DNA of 64,000 nt from an uncultured Caldilinea sp. GTDB lineage: Bacteria; Chloroflexota; Anaerolineae; Caldilineales; Caldilineaceae. This document shows, piece by piece, positions 32,910 to 50,716 of this stretch. The stretch lies in contig NZ_CAKZMJ010000095.1 in the NCBI RefSeq assembly GCF_937128415.1, forward strand, positions 86,907 through 150,906, written 5' to 3'. The notes beneath the pieces are model-generated. The model was not told the origin of the DNA. It worked only from the letters and a program-made list of their open reading frames with translations, and ran no database searches. The first letter of the stretch is position 1; every line of letters starts with the position of its first letter. A program made the translations under genes and the position numbers.

Positions 32910-33192
32910 CTTTCCGGCGCCCGACAAGCCGCCGAAGGGAAAGTTGAAACTGCGCATCTTGCAGCACTTGTCCGAACATGGCGCGGCGACGCGCGCCGAC
33001 CTGCTCAACGCGTTGGGTTGCCGTCCGGGCGCGCTGGATTCCGCCGTCATGGACTTGGCGCTAGACGGTTACATAGAAGCTGTGGAACCTGACCGCACAC
33101 GCTACCAGGTGAGGGTGTACAGTGACCAGACCCAAACACATCCGGTACTTCTACAACCATCTCAAGGCAGTGGGGATCCGCTTCGAGCTTGA
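32896..33192 (+). CDS. winged-helix DNA-binding protein
   Basis: 98 residues from a TTG start that overlaps the previous gene's end. The core LRILQHLSEHGAATRADLLN, GCRPGALDSAVMDLALDGYI and the wing strand VEPDRTRYQV form a typical winged helix of the MarR/ArsR shape. The C-terminal 20 residues overlap the next gene. It could regulate the late part of the element or act at the nearby origin. Confidence 0.6.
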   Translation: MLAADFPAPDKPPKGKLKLRILQHLSEHGAATRADLLNALGCRPGALDSAVMDLALDGYIEAVEPDRTRYQVRVYSDQTQTHPVLLQPSQGSGDPLRA

Positions 33193-33454
33193 CGGCGCCG
33201 GCGCGCTTGTGGTGCGCGACCCGGACAAGCGATTGTCACCATTGACCAAAGAGGAAATCATCAAACGGCGCGGGCTGTTGGTGAAGCTGGTCGAACTAGA
33301 CGGGCTGCTCAACCGTCCACTGCTGGCGGATGAATCAGCGCGATGCCGACAGTTGGCGCAAGAGTGCGGCGTATCAATGGACTGGGAGCGAATCGACTTG
33401 AACACACATGAAGTGCAGCGCGGACGGCTCAACCACATGGAGGAATCGGCATGA
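33122..33454 (+). CDS. hypothetical element protein
   Basis: 110 residues from a GTG start: MTRPKHIRYFYNHLKAVGIR. A short beta region (ELDGAGALVVRDPDKRL) is followed by helices (KEEIIKRRGLLVKLVELDGL), resembling the TubC-like or primase-tail domains seen in some mobile-element proteins; this is a weak impression. It overlaps its upstream neighbour by 71 bases and the next frame by ATGA. Confidence 0.45.
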   Translation: MTRPKHIRYFYNHLKAVGIRFELDGAGALVVRDPDKRLSPLTKEEIIKRRGLLVKLVELDGLLNRPLLADESARCRQLAQECGVSMDWERIDLNTHEVQRGRLNHMEESA

Positions 33455-33555
33455 CCAAACAGCACAGACGCACATGGCAGCGACACGAGCAACACGTAGC
33501 CGCGGCGCTTGGTGCGCAGCGCAAGCAATATGAGGTGATAGGATGGCAACTGTAA
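33451..33555 (+). pseudogene. truncated duplicate of the nuclease gene N-terminus
   Basis: A 34-codon frame starts ATGA with the previous gene's stop. Its first 26 residues (MTKQHRRTWQRHEQHVAAAL...) match the start of the nuclease gene at 33896 at 22 of 26 positions, then it diverges and stops. The two copies flank the 118-residue gene at 33543. It is a remnant of a partial duplication, or a gene whose body was replaced by an insertion. Confidence 0.7.
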
Positions 33556-33899
33556 AGGTAAAAATGTTCGAACCGCTTGTGATTGAATTACCAGAACTAG
33601 ACCCCGTTCCAGCCGGAAAAATCCAAATTGAACTCCCGGCTCTCCGAGTAACTTGGGGAAGACTAGACATCCTTGAAGCACCCATTTGTGGAGAGTTGCC
33701 CAGCTTTGGCGTTGAATTCACATTAACAGAACCAATCAAGCGGGAGATGTTGGCGGAACTAGTGGTGAAGCTGGCGCCACAACTGCGCGAGTTGCACAGG
33801 GAGATGCAAGACTCTCTCTCCAGCCATGGCGAATTGCTCGATAAGGTTCCGCTATCAATGCAACTTGCAGCGTTACTGAACTGGATGCGCGAAACATGA
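33543..33899 (+). CDS. hypothetical element protein inserted between nuclease copies
   Basis: 118 residues, MATVKVKMFEPLVIELPELD. The first 60 residues form a beta-rich domain with repeated short patterns (VIELPELDPV, IELPALRV); the rest is helical (MLAELVVKLAPQLRELHREM). Base composition looks more AT-rich than its neighbours. The stop overlaps the nuclease ATG (ATGA). No family recognised. Confidence 0.5.
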   Translation: MATVKVKMFEPLVIELPELDPVPAGKIQIELPALRVTWGRLDILEAPICGELPSFGVEFTLTEPIKREMLAELVVKLAPQLRELHREMQDSLSSHGELLDKVPLSMQLAALLNWMRET

Positions 33900-34357
33900 C
33901 CAAGCAACACAAGCGAACCTGGCAACGGCATGAGCAACGCGTTGCCAAAGCGTTGGGCACGCAGCGCAAACAATCCGGCGAACCCGGCGCGGACGTGGTG
34001 ACGGCGCTGTGGTCGCTGGAATGCAAAAGCTGGCGCCAACTACCGGCGCGGGTGGTCGCTGCGCTGCAACAGGCGGAACGCTCAGCCATTGCCGGACAAA
34101 CCGCGGCGGCTGTGCTGCACCAGGTTGGCGCACGACACGACACAGATTTGGTTGTGCTGCGTTGGCGGGACTTTGCCGACCTGCTGATAGGCAATCACGA
34201 AGACGACCGGCGATTGGCGGAGCGTGTCGCTGCGATAGCGGAACTGGCAAACGCTGACCGGGCTTTGGTCGAAGTGCTGGCGCCCGACACGCTGACTGAC
34301 GGCGCGGACGAACAGGAAGCGCTGCATAGCCACCTGTGCGGGCTATGGGGAGAGTGA
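33896..34357 (+). CDS. PD-(D/E)XK-like nuclease (Holliday-resolvase type)
   Basis: 153 residues. Early Glu in RTWQRHEQRVAKAL, then GEPGADVVTALWSLECKSW, which gives the Asp...Glu-x-Lys core of the fold, followed by a Gln/Ala helix and a strand (DTDLVVLRW). Similar small nucleases resolve or nick DNA during phage replication and packaging. The motif order and length fit; the exact activity is not known. Its 5' end is duplicated at 33451. Confidence 0.65.
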   Translation: MTKQHKRTWQRHEQRVAKALGTQRKQSGEPGADVVTALWSLECKSWRQLPARVVAALQQAERSAIAGQTAAAVLHQVGARHDTDLVVLRWRDFADLLIGNHEDDRRLAERVAAIAELANADRALVEVLAPDTLTDGADEQEALHSHLCGLWGE

Positions 34358-34376
34358 TTAGCACTCAATCTTAAGA

Positions 34377-34403
34377 CACAGAACACGCATTCTGTGCTAT
34401 AAT
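34377..34403 (+). promoter_or_regulatory. extended -10 promoter with overlapping inverted repeat
   Basis: TGCTATAAT gives a perfect extended -10 (TATAAT at 34398-34403), with no good -35. Just upstream, CACAGAA (34377-34383) and TTCTGTG (34390-34396) form a perfect 7-bp inverted repeat, a likely operator. It would drive the last gene group, including the small terminase. Confidence 0.65.
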
Positions 34404-34442
34404 TGCTTTAACATTCAACGATTTTCAAGAGGAGACGGCAGG

Positions 34443-34991
34443 ATGGACACAATCAACGAGCTAGAGCGTGACCGTGCAACATTGACGGCGATCTTGGAGC
34501 GTGAAGCGACCTTGAGCGACCAGGCAGACGCGCTACGCCAGCAACTTGCGGCGGCGCGGGCGGAACTGGACACCACGACCGACGAACAGGCGGCGCTGAA
34601 GCTGTTGGCGAAAGTGACGGCCACCACGAACTCACTTGCGCAATGCGAGCGCCAGTTGGCGGAAGTGGCGGCGCAGAAAGAGACAGCAACGCGGCGCTAC
34701 GAAGTGAGTTGTTGGCGTCGGCTGGAATCCGACGTACAGGCGGCTGAACGTGCGTTCGCTGACGAACTCTGGCAGGTGCGCGACCAGCTTCAGCGGCTGA
34801 TTGACCTGGACAACGAGCGCGCCGAAGCGCAAAATCGCAGTCACGGCACGGAACACGCCGCGGCGACTCCGGCGCACCGCCAGTTGCTCAATGTGTTGGA
34901 ATCCTGGTTGGTGCACCGCGGCTACGCCAAGCGGCGGGTTGGTCCCAAACTGGCAGACCAAGTAGAGTTTGTGAAGGTGGGTGCAGCATGA
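34443..34991 (+). CDS. coiled-coil protein of the terminase gene group
   Basis: 182 residues, start supported by AGAGGAGA. Residues 5-130 are a long coiled coil rich in Ala, Glu, Gln and Arg (LERDRATLTAILEREATL; DALRQQLAAARAELDTT). The C-terminal 40 residues form a compact domain (LLNVLESWLVHRGYAKRR). It is the first gene after the element's clearest promoter. A scaffold or capsid-size role would suit a phage satellite but cannot be shown. Confidence 0.55.
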   Translation: MDTINELERDRATLTAILEREATLSDQADALRQQLAAARAELDTTTDEQAALKLLAKVTATTNSLAQCERQLAEVAAQKETATRRYEVSCWRRLESDVQAAERAFADELWQVRDQLQRLIDLDNERAEAQNRSHGTEHAAATPAHRQLLNVLESWLVHRGYAKRRVGPKLADQVEFVKVGAA

Positions 34992-35359
34992 AACGAACAA
35001 TGACGCCAGCAGAACGACAACGCGAGTTGGCGGCAATCATGAGCACGCTCAGTGCGTCGGAGCGCGCCGCTGTGGAGCGCAGACCCACGCTGAACGGCGG
35101 TAGCATCTCTCAGCGCTGGTCGCGCATGACGCCGCAGGAGCGATGGGAGTACTGCAAGCGTGAGTTCCGACACGAACTGTCCGACGGCTGGAACGACGCC
35201 CCACCACAGTTGCAGAAGCATTTGGCGGAAGTGCGCGCTGACGCGGAAGGACGCGCTGCACTGTCGGAACGCGAGAAGCGCGCGCTGCGCTATGACGAGG
35301 GCGTCCGCGTCGGATTCACCGCCAACACGGGACTCACGGCGAGCTACCGTCGGCGCTGA
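34988..35359 (+). CDS. hypothetical element protein
   Basis: 123 residues, MKRTMTPAERQRELAAIMST, overlapping its upstream neighbour by ATGA. It is charged and helical, with RWSRMTPQERWEYCKREF and a C-terminus rich in Thr/Arg. It lies between the coiled-coil protein and the small terminase. No family recognised. Confidence 0.5.
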   Translation: MKRTMTPAERQRELAAIMSTLSASERAAVERRPTLNGGSISQRWSRMTPQERWEYCKREFRHELSDGWNDAPPQLQKHLAEVRADAEGRAALSEREKRALRYDEGVRVGFTANTGLTASYRRR

Positions 35360-35369
35360 AGGGGAGGGG

Positions 35370-35425
35370 GACAAAATCTCTGACAGTTTTGTCTCCGTAC
35401 CGCTTGCCCAGGTGCACGCGTGCAC
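35370..35425 (+). other. hairpin and 14-bp palindrome before the small terminase gene
   Basis: GACAAAA and TTTTGTC (35370-35393) can form a short hairpin; GTGCACGCGTGCAC (35412-35425) is a perfect palindrome. They sit in the 100-base gap before the terminase gene. An operator or a packaging-related recognition site are both possible. Confidence 0.45.
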
Positions 35426-35460
35426 ATGTCAACGTGATTCCTTTTTCGTATAGAGGTACT

Positions 35461-35988
35461 ATGCCTGCACCAAAATCGACCGCGGCGCACCTTGCAGATG
35501 GCACATTCCGCGCCGACCGGCACGCAAAGCGCCGCCGCGTGGAGGCTGCGCAATCAGGAAAGCCGCTGAAACCGCCCAAAGAGTTACCGCCGAAACTACG
35601 ACCCCTTTGGCGGCGCGTGGTGGCGTCGATTGACGCTGGCTGGCTGGCGCCTGCTGACGCGTGGCTGTTGTCGGCGTTGGTGGTGGTGCTTGACCAGGTG
35701 AATCGGGACGCTGCAAAAGTCAGCGACCTGGGGAGCGTGGTGAAGGGTGCGCGTTCCGGTGAATTGGTGCGCAATCCGTTTGCCATCTCGCTACGCCAGA
35801 ATCTCGACGCGCTACTTCGCTTGAGCGTGCGCTTTGGCTTATCACCCCGCGACCGTGCGTTGCTGGCGACGTTGGCGATGCCGGAAAGCGCCAGCAGCGG
35901 TGCGTCGGCGGTCTTCGAGCAACTCCTACAGCAGATTCACGCCGTGAGCGACCAGGCAGCGGACGCGCCAGAAGCTGAGGAATGGTAG
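35461..35988 (+). CDS. terS: phage terminase small subunit, P27 family
   Basis: 175 residues, start MPAPKSTAAHLADGT with AGAGG upstream. The family pattern is clear: basic N-terminus, PPKELPPKLRPLWRRVVASI, WLAPADAWLLSALVVVLDQV, the variable middle, then RNPFAISLRQNLDALLRL and FGLSPRDRALLATL. TerS recognises phage or satellite DNA for packaging. No large terminase gene accompanies it, so it would have to recruit a helper phage TerL, as satellite TerS proteins do. Confidence 0.85.
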   Translation: MPAPKSTAAHLADGTFRADRHAKRRRVEAAQSGKPLKPPKELPPKLRPLWRRVVASIDAGWLAPADAWLLSALVVVLDQVNRDAAKVSDLGSVVKGARSGELVRNPFAISLRQNLDALLRLSVRFGLSPRDRALLATLAMPESASSGASAVFEQLLQQIHAVSDQAADAPEAEEW

Positions 35989-36230
35989 CAGACTTCGACG
36001 AAACGCTGGCCAGACTACTCGACTCCGGCGTAGCATTCCCGATTGCGCTGAAACTCGCCGTCCGCGCCGCGTGGCGTGGCGCGGACGAGGACGTGCAGCG
36101 GCTGTGGGCGGACTGTAGCAGCGTGCGGTGTGGTTGCGGTGTGATGTTCCGATTCAGAGACGGCGCGACGCGTGCCAAGTGTCCCAACTGCGGTGCGAGA
36201 TACGAAAGAATGCCGACGCGACCAGTATAG
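35982..36230 (+). CDS. small zinc-ribbon protein
   Basis: 82 residues; the ATG overlaps the terS stop. An N-terminal helical half (DETLARLLDSGVAFPIALK) is followed by a treble-Cys ribbon, VRCGCGVMFRF and AKCPNCGARY. Likely binds zinc. It is coupled to terS, so it may assist packaging or regulate it. No specific family recognised. Confidence 0.6.
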   Translation: MVADFDETLARLLDSGVAFPIALKLAVRAAWRGADEDVQRLWADCSSVRCGCGVMFRFRDGATRAKCPNCGARYERMPTRPV

Positions 36231-36305
36231 TGCTGGTCGCGTCTTGGGCGGCTGAAAATGAGTTGAAGCACTCTGAGTATACCACGCTTCCAGGAGTGCC
36301 ACCAC

Positions 36306-36536
36306 ATGAGCGAAGATAGGCGATTACCGACGCAAACTGTTGCAATGGCTACTTACCTGCTTTGCACCGGCGGCGCGTACACCGTGAGCGAACTTGCCAC
36401 GCGGTTGGCGCTGACCCCGCGCGGCACGCGGCTATTGCTGGAAAAAATCAGCACGGTTGTTCCGGTTGTGGACGAACACGAAGACGACCGCCGCGGCGCG
36501 GTCTGGCGACTCATTCCAGAGTATGACGAACGATGA
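36306..36536 (+). CDS. small helix-turn-helix protein
   Basis: 76 residues. MSEDRRLPTQTVAMATYLLC is followed by a clear HTH, AYTVSELATRLALTPRGTRLL, and a short strand pair ending VWRLIPEYDER. Probably a DNA-binding regulator of the element. Its last codons overlap the next, interrupted frame. Confidence 0.6.
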   Translation: MSEDRRLPTQTVAMATYLLCTGGAYTVSELATRLALTPRGTRLLLEKISTVVPVVDEHEDDRRGAVWRLIPEYDER

Positions 36537-36717
36537 CTTCGCATGGCGCCGATTGCAGGCGGCTGTGCTGCTGCGCGCTGTGGAAGGCGTCCAGCTACGC
36601 CGACCAGGCTGTAGCGGCAAGCGACTGCGCTAGGGCTGGCTACAAACCGAGGATGCGGCGTGGATTGCGGAACTGCTGAACATCGACCCGGCGGTGCTGC
36701 GTCGGGTGAACAACTGA
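36523..36717 (+). pseudogene. small gene interrupted by an in-frame amber codon
   Basis: ATG at 36523 opens a 64-codon frame (MTNDDFAWRRLQAAVLLRAV...) with a TAG at 36631-36633, after which the same frame continues GWLQTEDAAWIAELLNIDPA to TGA. The second part has the composition of a real protein (helical, Leu/Ala/Asp). So this is probably a mutated gene; amber readthrough is a less likely alternative. Confidence 0.45.
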
Positions 36718-37123
<406 letters not shown>

Positions 37124-37139
37124 TTCGTTTTATAATAAT

Positions 37140-37168
37140 AGAATATGTCAGAAGTGCAGAACTGTCAA
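37140..37168 (-). promoter_or_regulatory. promoter of tRNA-Arg
   Basis: On the minus strand TTGACA (37168-37163), a 17-base spacer and TATTCT (37145-37140), placing the start of transcription around 37133, a few bases before the tRNA. Confidence 0.7.
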
Positions 37169-37258
37169 AGTTGTGCGAGAATTTTGAGGAGAACCTGAAA
37201 TGCGCCGGTGCAACGAAGCGTTTGTTCATTGCAGAAAATTTTCAACGGAGCGCACAAA

Positions 37259-37753
<495 letters not shown>

Positions 37754-37813
37754 ACGGATGCGCACCGGATACGAAACACGCAACACGAACGCAACAGAAC
37801 CGAAAGAACAACG

Positions 37814-38077
<264 letters not shown>

Positions 38078-38088
38078 GGAGGACCCTG

Positions 38089-38568
<480 letters not shown>

Positions 38569-38640
38569 AGATGCTGCGTAGTGCGTGTCCTGTTTTTGTG
38601 AGAGGCGTCGCAAGCATTTCCACGCAACACGCACCCCTGT

Positions 38641-39078
<438 letters not shown>

Positions 39079-39124
39079 GACCTCCTGTTCATCCCCTCCA
39101 CCGCTTCGTTCCCTCCATGGGGTT

Positions 39125-39838
<714 letters not shown>

Positions 39839-39885
39839 CGGTCGCCATCCTTTCCGTTTGACCCACGAAGAACTACGAAAGACTT

Positions 39886-42903
<3,018 letters not shown>

Positions 42904-42972
42904 AGGCGATCTCTATGTTCAGAGCGCATTGCCTGATTCGTCAAATGGGGATGAACCCTGCACAAGAGGGCC

Positions 42973-46053
<3,081 letters not shown>

Positions 46054-46139
46054 TGAAAGCGTCTCCACGGTTAGAGATGATACCACAGGCGGCTGCGATG
46101 CACAGAACGCTCGAGTTTCATTCCCTGCAAACCAGGACA

Positions 46140-47030
46140 TCAACTGCTGTGAGCGCGGTTCACAATCCACACGCCCATCAGCACCATGGCGCCGCCGACC
46201 AGCTCCTGGACTCCGGGAAATTCTCCGAAGAGCGCCAACGACGCCGCAATCGCTGCCACCGGGCTGAGCATCAAGATAATGGTGTGGATGCTCATCGGAA
46301 ATAGACGCAACGTTTTATAGTAGAGGGCGCGGCTGATCACGACGTCGACCGTCCCGGTCAGGAGCAGCAGGAGCCAGGTCGGCGCATCGGGCCAGCGCCA
46401 ATGACCGCCGCCCACTGCAAAAAAGAAGAGAAAGACCGAGGTGAAGAGCAGACGAAAGGCGAAAAAGTCCAGGAAATGCATGGCGTCGCCCCAGCGTTTG
46501 ACGATGGCGGTGTGCAAGGCGTAGAAAAATGTAGAGAGCAAAATGAGCAGCGCTCCCCATTGCATGACTGCGCCGGGATGATAGCTGATGGTGAAGGCTC
46601 CGATCACGGCCAGGGCGGCGCCCATCGCCTGCATCCGATTCAGCCGTTCGCGTAGCCAGAAGAGGCCAAGCAACAAGCTGAATACAATGCCGGCCTTGCC
46701 CAGCATAGAGGCCGTGCCCGGGTCGATGTAGGCGATGGAAAGATAGCTCAGCACCGTAGAAGCCGCGATCAGAAAGCCGACCGACGCAAAAAACCAGAAG
46801 TGACGTTGCGCCACGCGCCAGTGCAGCTCCCCACGCACAGCGGCGTAGCCGACCACCTGGACGGTCGCAATGGCCAGCACGAAGAAGGCCGAAGCCGTGG
46901 GATGTATGTGCGGCAGCAGCAGCCGCGCAAAGATGTAGTGAAAGCTGTCCACGGCCAGCAGTGCAGCAAAGAGGGCATAGGCCTGCCCGCTGAACGCAGG
47001 CGTAGAAACTTTGATCGTCGTCTGTTGCAT
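46140..47030 (-). CDS. EamA/DMT-family transporter
   Basis: 296 residues, ten hydrophobic helices in two EamA repeats (second repeat near MGAALAVIGAFTISYHPGAV to SPVAAIAASLALFGEFPGV). Drug/metabolite transporter superfamily; the substrate is unknown. The start MQQTTIKVST is the first ATG of the hydrophobic protein; its ribosome site is weak. Divergent from the aldo/keto reductase. Confidence 0.85.
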   Translation of the reverse strand: MQQTTIKVSTPAFSGQAYALFAALLAVDSFHYIFARLLLPHIHPTASAFFVLAIATVQVVGYAAVRGELHWRVAQRHFWFFASVGFLIAASTVLSYLSIAYIDPGTASMLGKAGIVFSLLLGLFWLRERLNRMQAMGAALAVIGAFTISYHPGAVMQWGALLILLSTFFYALHTAIVKRWGDAMHFLDFFAFRLLFTSVFLFFFAVGGGHWRWPDAPTWLLLLLTGTVDVVISRALYYKTLRLFPMSIHTIILMLSPVAAIAASLALFGEFPGVQELVGGAMVLMGVWIVNRAHSS

Positions 47031-47163
47031 ATTCAACGCAGATAGCAGAAAATGATAGATAAAAAGCGTGCAATGACTACACAAACGAAGTCTACCGGAA
47101 GCGCAGCGTTTGCGAAAAAGCGCAGGCGGCCTGCAAAAACGGAAACGCAGTCGAGATGCAGCG

Positions 47164-48171
<1,008 letters not shown>

Positions 48172-48229
48172 GCAGCCAGCTTTTCAGGTGAAGATAGAGC
48201 CAACGCAAAGGCGCAATAGGAGAGAAGAG

Positions 48230-49153
48230 ATGACGAAGCAACTCTGGACGACGCAAGGCCCGCTCCACGAGGAGGCGCTCGGCCTGATCCTGCCGCATGA
48301 GCATATTTTTGTCGATCTGGGGCCGATCGAGGCGGAGAGTTATCGCCATGCACGCGCGGAAGAGGTGGTCTCCGTCATGGCGCCCTATCTGCAGGCGGCG
48401 CGTGCGGCGGGTGTGACTGCGCTGGTCGAATGCACGCCGGTGGGCGTGGGGCGTTGCGTGGACATCGTCAAGGCGGTGGCGGACGCCGTCGGTTTCCCTG
48501 TGGTCGTGGCGACCGGCGTCTATCGCGAGCCGTGGGTTCCGGCGTGGGTGCGCAGCGCTTCGGAGGAGGAGCTGACGGCGTGGATGGTGCGCGAGTTGTG
48601 CGAAGGCGTCGAGGAGACCGGCGTGCGCGCAGGGTGGATCAAGCTCAGCGCCGGCGACGACGGGATCACGCCGGTGGAGGCGAAGATTCTACGCGCGGCG
48701 GCGCGCGCCGGCCAGGCTACGGGCGCGCTGATCGGCAGCCACACCATCCGCGGGCGCGTGGTGCGCGATCAGCTCGACATCCTCGAGGCGGCCGGCTATC
48801 GCGCCGATCGCTTCCTCTGGATCCACACGCAGGCGGAGCCGGACTTTGACCTTCATCTCGAGATGGCGCAGCGCGGCTGCTGGCTGGAATACGACGCCAT
48901 CGGCAGCGACGGCTTCAGCGACGAGTGGTTCATCGAACGCATCCACCGTTTGCTCGATGCAGGGTTCGGCGCGCAGCTGCTGCTGAGCCACGACCGCGGC
49001 TGGTACGATCCGTCCAAACCCAACGGTGGGACGCAACTTCCCTACACCTACCTGAGCGAAGTCTTTCTGCCCAAAGTGCGCGCATCCGGCGTCGATGAAG
49101 CCACTGTTCGACAACTGACGGAGAAAAACCCGTGGCGAGCCTTTGCGCGCTGA
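48230..49153 (+). CDS. phosphotriesterase-family metal-dependent hydrolase
   Basis: 307 residues after GGAGAGAAGAG. Amidohydrolase-fold signature residues are all present: HEH in ILPHEHIFVD, a carbamylatable Lys in GWIKLSAGDDG, His in GSHTIRG, His in LWIHTQAEPD and the final Asp in LLSHDRGWYD. Family members hydrolyse lactones, organophosphates or phospho-sugars. It is 58 bases after the aldo/keto reductase, so the two may act on related sugar lactones. Confidence 0.9.
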   Translation: MTKQLWTTQGPLHEEALGLILPHEHIFVDLGPIEAESYRHARAEEVVSVMAPYLQAARAAGVTALVECTPVGVGRCVDIVKAVADAVGFPVVVATGVYREPWVPAWVRSASEEELTAWMVRELCEGVEETGVRAGWIKLSAGDDGITPVEAKILRAAARAGQATGALIGSHTIRGRVVRDQLDILEAAGYRADRFLWIHTQAEPDFDLHLEMAQRGCWLEYDAIGSDGFSDEWFIERIHRLLDAGFGAQLLLSHDRGWYDPSKPNGGTQLPYTYLSEVFLPKVRASGVDEATVRQLTEKNPWRAFAR

Positions 49154-49213
49154 GCGCTTCGGCGAAAAGAATCTGAGTCGGACGCAGCGAGAAGGTGGAG
49201 CGCAGAGCGGGAG

Positions 49214-50608
49214 ATGAACAAGTTCAAGCGATCTTGCGCACTGGGGCGGAGAATCCTCACACTGGGACTTGTGCTTGCGCTGGTGGCGGGGCAGGCGGCG
49301 CCTGCGTCGGCGCTGGGTCCGCCCGATCTTCAACCTGCGAAGCGGGCATCCTCCGCCCTTCCCGGCGCAGAGGAGTACGACCACCGCGTGGCCACGGCGT
49401 GGTTTGCGCTGCTCGAAGACCTCATCCGCCAGGCGCCTGGGTTTTCTCCACCGGTGGCTTCGCGCGCCATCGGCTACACCGCTGCGACGCTCTACGAGGC
49501 GATCGCGCCCGGCATGGCGCATGGTCGCACGCTGGCCGGCCGGCTCAACGGGTTGGAATGGACGCCGCCTGTCGAAGAAGGCGCGGCGTATCACTGGCCG
49601 CTGGTCGCCAACAGCGCGCTGGCGTCGATCTTGCGTCGGCTCTTTGCCCACGGCGGCGCTTCTGTGCGCGAGTCGATCGACCTGCTGGAGAGAAGCATGC
49701 GCACGCGCTACGAGGCCGAGGCGGCGCCCGAAGTGTTGCGCCGTTCGATCCGCCGCGGCCGCGAGGTGGCGGCGGCCATCTTCGAGTGGTCGAAGCACGA
49801 CGGCGGCCACGAAGGCTATTTCTACAACTTTCCGCGCACCTATCGACCGCCGGAGGGAGAGGGATTGTGGACTCCCACGCCGCCCAAATATTTGCGCGCG
49901 CTGCAGCCCTATTGGGGGCGAAACCGTCCGTTGGCGTTGCCGTCCGCCGACGCCTGTGCACTGCCGCCCCCGCCTCCCTATTCGACCGAGCCGTCGTCGC
50001 AGCTGTATCAGGAGGCCTGGGAAGTGTACGTCACGGTGAAGAACCTCACGCCCTGGCAGCGCGAGACCGCGCTCTACTGGGCCGACGACCCGGTGCTGAC
50101 CGCCACGCCGCCCGGCCACTCGCTGGCCATCGCCACGCAGATTTTGCGGGAGGAAAGCGCGTCGCTCGCCCGCGCCGCCGACGTCTACCTGCATCTCGGC
50201 GTCGCCATCGCCGACGCCTTCATCGTCTGTTGGCGCGACAAGTATCGCTACAACTACCTGCGGCCGATCACCTATATCCGCAACGTCATCGACCCCACCT
50301 GGAACGCCACCGCCGTCACCGATCCCTTGATCACGCCGCCCTTCCCGGAGTACCCCTCCGGCCACTCGACGGAGGCGGCTGCCATGGCGACGGTGTTGGC
50401 TGCGCTCTTCGGCGAAGAATACAGCTTCACCGATTCCAGCATGGAGCGGCTCGGCTTCGCCCCGCGCACGTACGCCTCTTTCTGGGAGGCGGCGGAGGAA
50501 GCGTCGATGTCGCGGCTGTACGGCGGGATCCACTTTCGCTCGGGGAATGAGCAAGGCCTGGCGCAAGGGCGCTGCGTGGGAGAGGCGGTGCTGGAGCGGC
50601 TGCGATAG
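49214..50608 (+). CDS. secreted vanadium-haloperoxidase/PAP2-family protein
   Basis: 464 residues. A signal peptide (RRILTLGLVLALVAGQAAPASA) is followed by an all-helical domain. The three vanadate/phosphate-binding motifs are DKYRYNYLRP (Lys and Arg), YPSGHSTEAAAMATVL, and SRLYGGIHFRSGNEQG (Arg and His). Related proteins are vanadium-dependent haloperoxidases or acid phosphatases; sequence alone does not separate these. It would act outside the cytoplasmic membrane. Convergent with the ribose-type operon. Confidence 0.88.
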   Translation: MNKFKRSCALGRRILTLGLVLALVAGQAAPASALGPPDLQPAKRASSALPGAEEYDHRVATAWFALLEDLIRQAPGFSPPVASRAIGYTAATLYEAIAPGMAHGRTLAGRLNGLEWTPPVEEGAAYHWPLVANSALASILRRLFAHGGASVRESIDLLERSMRTRYEAEAAPEVLRRSIRRGREVAAAIFEWSKHDGGHEGYFYNFPRTYRPPEGEGLWTPTPPKYLRALQPYWGRNRPLALPSADACALPPPPPYSTEPSSQLYQEAWEVYVTVKNLTPWQRETALYWADDPVLTATPPGHSLAIATQILREESASLARAADVYLHLGVAIADAFIVCWRDKYRYNYLRPITYIRNVIDPTWNATAVTDPLITPPFPEYPSGHSTEAAAMATVLAALFGEEYSFTDSSMERLGFAPRTYASFWEAAEEASMSRLYGGIHFRSGNEQGLAQGRCVGEAVLERLR

Positions 50609-50616
50609 CCTGCGAT

Positions 50617-50670
50617 CGAAAAAGCGGTCAGCCTTTCGAAAGCGAAATCTTTCAAAAAGCTTGACCGCTT
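50617..50670 (-). terminator. terminator of the ribose-type operon
   Basis: On the minus strand a hairpin with outer arms AAGCGGTCA (50670-50662) and TGACCGCTT (50630-50622) is followed by TTTTTCG. It lies between the convergent peroxidase and permease genes and has the T run only on the minus strand. Confidence 0.75.
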
Positions 50671-50716
50671 GCAGGCCAAGGGCGCCAGGATGCGCAACGA
50701 AATTGGGAGTTCGTCC

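Noticed and set aside
34351..34385. TTAGCACTC resembling half of a CIRCE heat-shock operator
   Set aside because: The matching GAGTGCTAA at the required spacing is absent, so only one half-site is present.
48689..50566. 625-codon minus-strand frame opposite the hydrolase and peroxidase genes
   Set aside because: Arg/His-rich shadow without domains; the plus-strand genes carry signal peptide and active-site motifs.
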